Source: Candidatus Auribacterota bacterium
Lineage (GTDB): Bacteria; Auribacterota; Tritonobacteria; UBA1439
DNA: 9,666 nt
Assembly (NCBI GenBank): GCA_026391995.1
Contig: JAPLCY010000250.1
Location: 1 to 9,666, forward strand
Direction of reading: 5' to 3'
The translations under genes and the position numbers were made by a program. The notes beneath the pieces are model-generated. The model did no database searches. It was not told the origin of the DNA and worked only from the letters and a program-made list of their open reading frames with translations. Positions 6,359 through 9,666 of the stretch are shown piece after piece (the first letter of the stretch is position 1; each line of letters starts with the position of its first letter).

Positions 6359-7450
6359 GTGAGAAGCTGCAGCGCACACTTTAGTGTGCGATCAACGATC
6401 AACGATCAATCGGATTACAGCAGCGAGAACACAATCCTGATCATTGTATTGAAGCCGGGGACGGGCGAGGCACAGGTCAGGCACATTGTGAACAAGGTTC
6501 ACGAGCTCGGCCTGAAGACAATGGTCTCGCAGGGCGTTGAGCGGACGATCATCGGCGTTATCGGAGAGGAGGACATCCTCCGCATCACTCCCTTCGAGGC
6601 GTTCCCCGGCGTCGAGAAGGTGATGCCGGTCCTGAAACCGTACAAGCTCGTGAGCCGGGAGTTCAAACCCGAGACGAGCGTAATACGGGTGGGCGGCCTG
6701 GCTATCGGGGGAAAGACGATACAGATAGCGGCGGGCCCTTGCGCGGTGGAGAACCGGACTATGCTTTTTGACACCGCCAATGCGGTGAAGGTGGCGGGCG
6801 CCCGGCTTATCAGGGGAGGCGCCTTCAAGCCGAGGACCTCTCCCTACAGCTTCCAGGGGCTCGGGGAGGAGGGGCTCAAGTACCTCAAGGAGGTCAGCGA
6901 GGCGACGGGGATGCCGGTGGTCACGGAATGCATGGATCCGCGCGATATCCCCCTCGTTGAGCGCTACGCCGATGTCATACAGGTCGGGGCCCGTAATATG
7001 CAGAACTTCACCCTCCTGCGTGAGCTCGGCCAGACGAAGAAGCCGATCCTGCTCAAGCGGGGGCTGATGTCCACCGTGAAGGAGCTGCTCATGTCGGCCG
7101 AGTATATCCTCGCGAACGGCAACTTCAACGTCATCCTCTGCGAGCGCGGCATCCGGACATTTGAAGACGCGACGCGCAACACCCTCGACCTCAGCATGGT
7201 GCCTCTCGTGAAGCGATTGAGCCACCTCCCGGTTTTCGTGGACCCGAGCCACGCCACGGGGGTGAAGGAGCTCATCGAGCCGATGGCGTGCGCCGCGATC
7301 GCCGCGGGAGCCGACGGGATCATCGTGGAGGTCCATCCCAATCCCGAGGACGCACTCTCGGACGGGGCGCAGTCGCTCACGCCTGAAGAGTTCTCGAAGA
7401 TGGTTGCAGCACTGAGGCCCGTGGCGGAGGCGGTGGGGCGAGCACTATAG
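6359..7450 (+). CDS. aroF: 3-deoxy-7-phosphoheptulonate (DAHP) synthase, type I-beta, with N-terminal ferredoxin-like domain
   Basis: Condenses phosphoenolpyruvate with erythrose 4-phosphate to DAHP, the first step of the classical shikimate pathway. The N-terminal domain (IIVLKPGTGEAQVRHIVNKV, then GVERTIIGVIGEED) is the regulatory ferredoxin/ACT-like module of Thermotoga-type enzymes and separates it from KDO8P synthase. The catalytic barrel has AAGPCAVE (Cys codon at 6740), GGAFKPRTSPYSFQG, QVGARNMQN, LLKRG, ERGIRTFE, DPSHATG and EVHPNPEDALSDG, including the Cys, His, Glu and Asp metal ligands. The start is unresolved. The coordinate given is the longest frame, from a GTG at 6359, but this and the GTG at 6386 add unmatched residues encoded by repeat DNA and lack ribosome sites. 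The CTG at 6437 coincides with the usual family start. The function is secure; the first 26 residues are not. Confidence 0.92.
   Translation: MRSCSAHFSVRSTINDQSDYSSENTILIIVLKPGTGEAQVRHIVNKVHELGLKTMVSQGVERTIIGVIGEEDILRITPFEAFPGVEKVMPVLKPYKLVSREFKPETSVIRVGGLAIGGKTIQIAAGPCAVENRTMLFDTANAVKVAGARLIRGGAFKPRTSPYSFQGLGEEGLKYLKEVSEATGMPVVTECMDPRDIPLVERYADVIQVGARNMQNFTLLRELGQTKKPILLKRGLMSTVKELLMSAEYILANGNFNVILCERGIRTFEDATRNTLDLSMVPLVKRLSHLPVFVDPSHATGVKELIEPMACAAIAAGADGIIVEVHPNPEDALSDGAQSLTPEEFSKMVAALRPVAEAVGRAL
6371..6390. repeat. Hairpin repeat R1, copy 2
   Basis: Identical over 20 bases to 4558-4577, with an eight-base perfect stem around TT. It lies 36 bases after the pheA stop and contains the candidate aroF GTG at 6386. 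The two copies enclose scpB and pheA. Confidence 0.85.
6389..6409. repeat. Three tandem copies of CGATCAA
   Basis: CGATCAA occurs three times back to back (6389-6395, 6396-6402, 6403-6409), starting within the last two bases of the R1 hairpin. It probably belongs to the untranslated gap between pheA and aroF. Confidence 0.8.
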
Positions 7451-7453
7451 ATA

Positions 7454-7521
7454 GCAGTAAGGATTAGGTACTAAATAGCTGCGTTACTGCTTAGTCCTTA
7501 GTACTTACAACTTACTACTGC
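7454..7521. repeat. Imperfect palindromic repeat R2, copy A, upstream of ADH synthase
   Basis: This fills most of the 86-base aroF-ADHS gap. The core 7458-7507 aligns with 9528-9598 at 42 of 50 positions, allowing two insertions of 7 and 14 bases in the latter. The element is also self-complementary: TAAGGATTAG on the left faces CTTAGTCCTTA on the right, and GCAGTAA faces TTACTACTGC at the ends. It ends just before the GGGAGG ribosome site of the next gene. A dispersed MITE- or REP-like repeat is the simplest reading. Confidence 0.75.
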
Positions 7522-7536
7522 TTTTGGGAGGTTACC

Positions 7537-8334
7537 ATGATCGGCAAGGCGATACGACTCGAGCGCATTATCAACAGGCAGAGCAGGAAGACGGTCATCG
7601 TCCCCATGGACCACGGGATGACAATGGGACCGATCCCCGGCCTTTGCGACATCAAGGCGACGGTCGGTGAGGTCGTCGAGGGCGGCGCGAACGCCATTAT
7701 CCTGCACAAGGGGATCGTCGAGGCGGGGCACCGGGGCGGGGGGAAGGACATCGGGTTGATCATCCACTTGTCGGCGTCCACCTCGCTGAGCCCAACCCCC
7801 AATACGAAGGTGCTGGTGTGCACGGTCGAGGAGGCGGTGCTTCTCGGGGCCGACGCTGTCAGTGTCCACATCAATCTCGGTGATCCGGGAGACAGCGCCA
7901 TGCTGCGGGATGCAGGGGCAGTAGCGAAGGTGTGCCGCGAGTGGGGGATGCCGATGCTCGCGATGATGTACACGCGGGGCGAGAAGATCAAGAACCAGTT
8001 CGGAGTGAAATACGTGGCGCACGCGGCCCGCGTCGGCGCCGAGCTGGGGGCCGACATCGTCAAGGTGAACTACACCGGGACGCCGGACACGTTCCGCAGT
8101 GTCGTCGAGGGATGCCCAGTGCCGGTGGTGATTGCGGGCGGCGAGAAGATGGAGACGGACAGGGACATCCTCACAATGGTGCAGGGGGCGCTCAAGGCCG
8201 GCGCGGCGGGCGTTTCCATAGGAAGGAACGCGTTCCAACATAAAAACCCGATCAGGATCGTCCAGACCATCTGCAAGATGACGCACGAGGGATGGGATGT
8301 GGGGAAGTCACTGGAATTTTTGAAGAAAGGGTAA
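7537..8334 (+). CDS. 2-amino-3,7-dideoxy-D-threo-hept-6-ulosonate (ADH) synthase, archaeal-type
   Basis: This class I aldolase-fold enzyme, of the type studied as Methanocaldococcus MJ0400 (aroA'), joins L-aspartate semialdehyde to a 6-deoxy-5-ketofructose-1-phosphate unit to give ADH, bypassing erythrose 4-phosphate. The 265-residue product starts [20 protein letters not shown] and has [15 protein letters not shown], as in that family. D25, Y145 and K176 are all offset by eight from the MJ0400 residues I remember as catalytic (D33, Y153, K184); K176 in IVKVNYTGT would form the Schiff base. [10 protein letters not shown] matches the phosphate-binding end of the barrel. A strong GGGAGG site (7526-7531) precedes the ATG. 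Dehydroquinate synthase II follows, which supports this role over plain fructose-bisphosphate aldolase. A GriI-like aminohydroxybenzoate enzyme is the main alternative. Confidence 0.9.
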   Translation: MIGKAIRLERIINRQSRKTVIVPMDHGMTMGPIPGLCDIKATVGEVVEGGANAIILHKGIVEAGHRGGGKDIGLIIHLSASTSLSPTPNTKVLVCTVEEAVLLGADAVSVHINLGDPGDSAMLRDAGAVAKVCREWGMPMLAMMYTRGEKIKNQFGVKYVAHAARVGAELGADIVKVNYTGTPDTFRSVVEGCPVPVVIAGGEKMETDRDILTMVQGALKAGAAGVSIGRNAFQHKNPIRIVQTICKMTHEGWDVGKSLEFLKKG

Positions 8335-8345
8335 CTTTTGCCGCG

Positions 8346-8365
8346 CCTGCCTGCCGGCAGGCAGG
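8346..8365. repeat. 20-base perfect palindrome
   Basis: CCTGCCTGCCGGCAGGCAGG is an uninterrupted perfect palindrome beginning 11 bases after the ADH synthase stop. Palindromes of this type are, from memory, abundant dispersed elements in many uncultivated bacterial genomes. No T-run follows, so it is not an obvious terminator. Confidence 0.85.
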
Positions 8366-8482
8366 GATTTGCGCGGGTAGACACGGATGCTGCAATAGTC
8401 CGGAGCTTAGAGCGAGAGGAAGATTGAGCTGTGCTGCCCGTGAGGCCTGCGCATTTATTATGTATGATCTGCAATTCTTTCA

Positions 8483-8512
8483 ATCCGCGATTATCTGCGT
8501 GCATCCGCGACT
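8483..8512. repeat. Three ATCYGCG motifs phased at 10 bases upstream of dehydroquinate synthase II
   Basis: ATCCGCGATT, ATCTGCGTGC and ATCCGCGACT are contiguous 10-base units sharing ATC(C/T)GCG. They end 14 bases before the start codon of the next gene, just upstream of its AAGG ribosome site. The spacing is near one helical turn, so the motifs face one side of the DNA. The element may be a dispersed repeat remnant or a protein-binding array. Confidence 0.7.
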
Positions 8513-8526
8513 AAAAAAGGTGTCTC

Positions 8527-9519
8527 ATGAAAAAGATATGGGTCAAGGCGATACCGTGGAACAAGGATGTTGTCACCGCAGCGCTTGAGAGCGGGGCCGA
8601 CGCCGTCGTCGTGGAGCATGGCAGGACCGCCGAGGTTAAGAAGCTCGGGCGTATCCGGACGGTTGCCCCCGATGGCGATCTGAAGATCGGCAAAGACGTT
8701 GTCGAGATCGAGATGCGGGGCAAGGCCGACGAGGAGCGGGCGCTCAGGCTCAGCAGGGACACCACGGTGGTAATCCGAACCAATGACTGGAAGATCATCC
8801 CGCTTGAAAATCTCATCGCGCAGACCTCCCGCATATTCGCCGAGGTGCGGAGCCTCGACGAGGCCCGGACCGCGATGGGGATCCTCGAAAAGGGCGTCGA
8901 GGGGATCGTGCTGGTCACGGATGACCTGAACCAGATCAAAAAGACAGCGGCGTTTGTGAAGGAGCAATCCGAGCCGGTCGCTCTATGCCCGGCCCGGGTG
9001 ACGCGAGTCCGCGAGCTGGGGATGGGCGACCGCGTGTGCATAGACACCTGCACGAGTATGGGGATGGGCGAGGGGATGCTCGTCGGCAACTCGAGCGCGG
9101 CGATGTTCCTCGTGCACGCCGAGAGTATCGAGAATCCCTATGTCGCCCCGCGACCGTTCAGGGTCAACGCCGGCGGCGTTCACGCCTATACCCTCCTCCC
9201 GGGCGGGAAGACCAGATATCTCTCGGAACTGAAAACCGGCGAGGATGCCCTCATCGTCCGCCACGACGGCGTCACACAACCCACGATCGTGGGGCGGGCC
9301 AAGATAGAGAAGCGGCCGATGCTGCTTATTGAGGCGGAGGCGGGTGGCAAGCCGGTATCGTTGATTTTGCAGAACGCCGAGACGATCCGCCTTATGGCCC
9401 CCGGCGGCACGCCGGTTTCGGTCGTCGAGCTTCGCGAGGGGAGCGAGGTCATCGCATATCTGGAGAAGGCCGGAAGGCATTTCGGGATGAAGGTTGAAGA
9501 GACAATCACGGAGAGATAA
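8527..9519 (+). CDS. 3-dehydroquinate synthase II (archaeal-type, MJ1249-like)
   Basis: Oxidatively deaminates ADH with NAD+ and cyclises it to 3-dehydroquinate, the point where the alternative route joins the shikimate pathway. It is unrelated in sequence to AroB. The 330-residue product has the family start KKIWVKAIPWNKDVV, then TNDWKIIPLENLIA and GIVLVTDDLNQIK. The most conserved block includes CIDTCTSMGMGEGMLVGNSS (about residues 173-192) and ENPYVAPRPFRVNAGGVHAY, followed by TRYLSELKTGEDALIV. The length is close to archaeal enzymes. The ATG has AAGG six bases upstream. It lies directly after ADH synthase and before tyrA, matching its pathway position. The alternative is a GriH-like aminohydroxybenzoate cyclase, which is homologous; the aromatic amino acid context argues against that. 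Confidence 0.93.
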   Translation: MKKIWVKAIPWNKDVVTAALESGADAVVVEHGRTAEVKKLGRIRTVAPDGDLKIGKDVVEIEMRGKADEERALRLSRDTTVVIRTNDWKIIPLENLIAQTSRIFAEVRSLDEARTAMGILEKGVEGIVLVTDDLNQIKKTAAFVKEQSEPVALCPARVTRVRELGMGDRVCIDTCTSMGMGEGMLVGNSSAAMFLVHAESIENPYVAPRPFRVNAGGVHAYTLLPGGKTRYLSELKTGEDALIVRHDGVTQPTIVGRAKIEKRPMLLIEAEAGGKPVSLILQNAETIRLMAPGGTPVSVVELREGSEVIAYLEKAGRHFGMKVEETITER

Positions 9520-9521
9520 GC

Positions 9522-9598
9522 AAGTACTAAGGATTAAGTACCAAGCACCAAGTAGCTACGTGAGTGCTTAATCCTTACTACTTAATCCTTAGCACTTA
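9522..9598. repeat. Imperfect palindromic repeat R2, copy B, upstream of tyrA
   Basis: The left arm 9522-9541 and the right arm 9578-9597 are reverse complements at 18 of 20 positions, around a loop containing GTAGCTAC. CTTAATCCTTA occurs twice on the right (9567-9577 and 9581-9591). The core aligns with R2 copy A at 7458-7507. The repeat runs right up to the tyrA start codon and replaces any Shine-Dalgarno sequence. Confidence 0.8.
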
Positions 9599-9666
9599 TG
9601 AATAAGCTCTGCATCGTCGGCCTCGGTCTCATTGGCGGATCCATCGGCCTCGCCGCCCGCAAGAAG
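9598..9666 (+). CDS. tyrA: Prephenate dehydrogenase, N-terminal fragment (3' end outside the window)
   Basis: Only 23 codons are visible, beginning MNKLCIVGLGLIGGSIGLAA. This is a Rossmann dinucleotide-binding start with G8-x-G10-x-x-G13-G14-S, and the wording GLGLIGGSIGL is characteristic of TyrA, which oxidises prephenate (or arogenate) towards tyrosine with NAD(P)+. Its place at the end of a pheA-aroF-ADHS-DHQS II run fits. The frame stays open to the window edge. No Shine-Dalgarno sequence precedes the ATG, because the palindromic repeat abuts it. Another NAD-binding dehydrogenase cannot be fully excluded on so few residues. Confidence 0.8.
   Translation, partial: MNKLCIVGLGLIGGSIGLAARKK

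Larger units (their letters stand above)
8335..8526. other. 192-base gap between ADH synthase and dehydroquinate synthase II
   Basis: The longest gap in the aromatic part of the run. It holds a 20-base perfect palindrome (8346-8365) and a 10-base phased array (8483-8512), both listed separately. A -10-like TATGAT at 8463-8468 has no -35 partner at a proper distance. I see no gene or terminator. Confidence 0.6.

Noticed and set aside
6392..7336. 314-codon open frame on the minus strand opposite aroF
   Set aside because: Shadow of the DAHP synthase gene; composition is His/Arg/Asp/Leu-rich with no family motif and no ribosome site.
6359..7450. KDO8P synthase
   Set aside because: The N-terminal ferredoxin-like domain and the aromatic gene context point to DAHP synthase.
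7498..8286. 262-codon minus-strand frame opposite ADH synthase
   Set aside because: Antisense shadow; the + strand frame has all catalytic residues and a strong ribosome site.
7537..8334. Plain class I fructose-bisphosphate aldolase
   Set aside because: The fold is shared, but the RLERI start, the VPMDHG context and adjacency to dehydroquinate synthase II fit ADH synthase better.
8424..8468. Internal promoter before dehydroquinate synthase II (TTGAGC ... TATGAT)
   Set aside because: The hexamers are about 33 bases apart, too far for a sigma70 promoter, and no better -35 sits at 16-18 bases.

Overview
The window is a stretch of bacterial chromosome with every supported gene on the + strand. 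It holds the end of a membrane glycosyltransferase/TPR gene, a gap of about 280 bases, and then a long co-directional run: trpS, scpA, scpB, pheA (chorismate mutase/prephenate dehydratase), aroF (DAHP synthase), ADH synthase, dehydroquinate synthase II, and the first 23 codons of tyrA. ScpA/ScpB, Shine-Dalgarno sequences and the bifunctional pheA show that the host is a bacterium. The mix of a bacterial DAHP synthase with the archaeal-type early shikimate pair suggests a deep-branching or anaerobic lineage, such as a Desulfobacterota-like or Omnitrophota/PVC-like organism. The sequence alone does not settle this. By eye, the biosynthetic run is GC-rich and the first gene is somewhat less so.

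Layout. Bases 1-2331 encode a multi-pass GT-C/DUF1736 (TMTC-like) protein with ten exact 34-residue TPR units; its true start lies left of the window. A sigma70-like promoter (TTGACA, 17 bases, TAGGAT) sits immediately before trpS and probably starts the transcript for the run. trpS, scpA and scpB supply tryptophanyl-tRNA and the condensin accessory subunits. pheA, aroF, ADHS, DHQS II and tyrA then cover entry into the shikimate pathway and the two exits from chorismate to phenylalanine and tyrosine.

Two things stand out. First, two biochemically different routes to 3-dehydroquinate are encoded side by side: classical DAHP synthase, and the aspartate-semialdehyde-based ADHS/DHQS II pair. No aroB is visible. 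Second, almost every gap between genes in the run contains a distinct tandem or self-complementary repeat. One identical 20-base hairpin lies before scpB and again after pheA. A related imperfect palindrome lies immediately before ADHS and immediately after DHQS II, so the alternative-pathway pair sits between matching repeats like a cassette inserted between aroF and tyrA.

Several starts need care. The first gene has no start in the window, because its conserved Asp-Asp motif precedes the first GTG. trpS begins at 2615, not 2582. scpA most likely begins at the GTG at 3718. The start of aroF is unresolved and may be a non-standard CTG.
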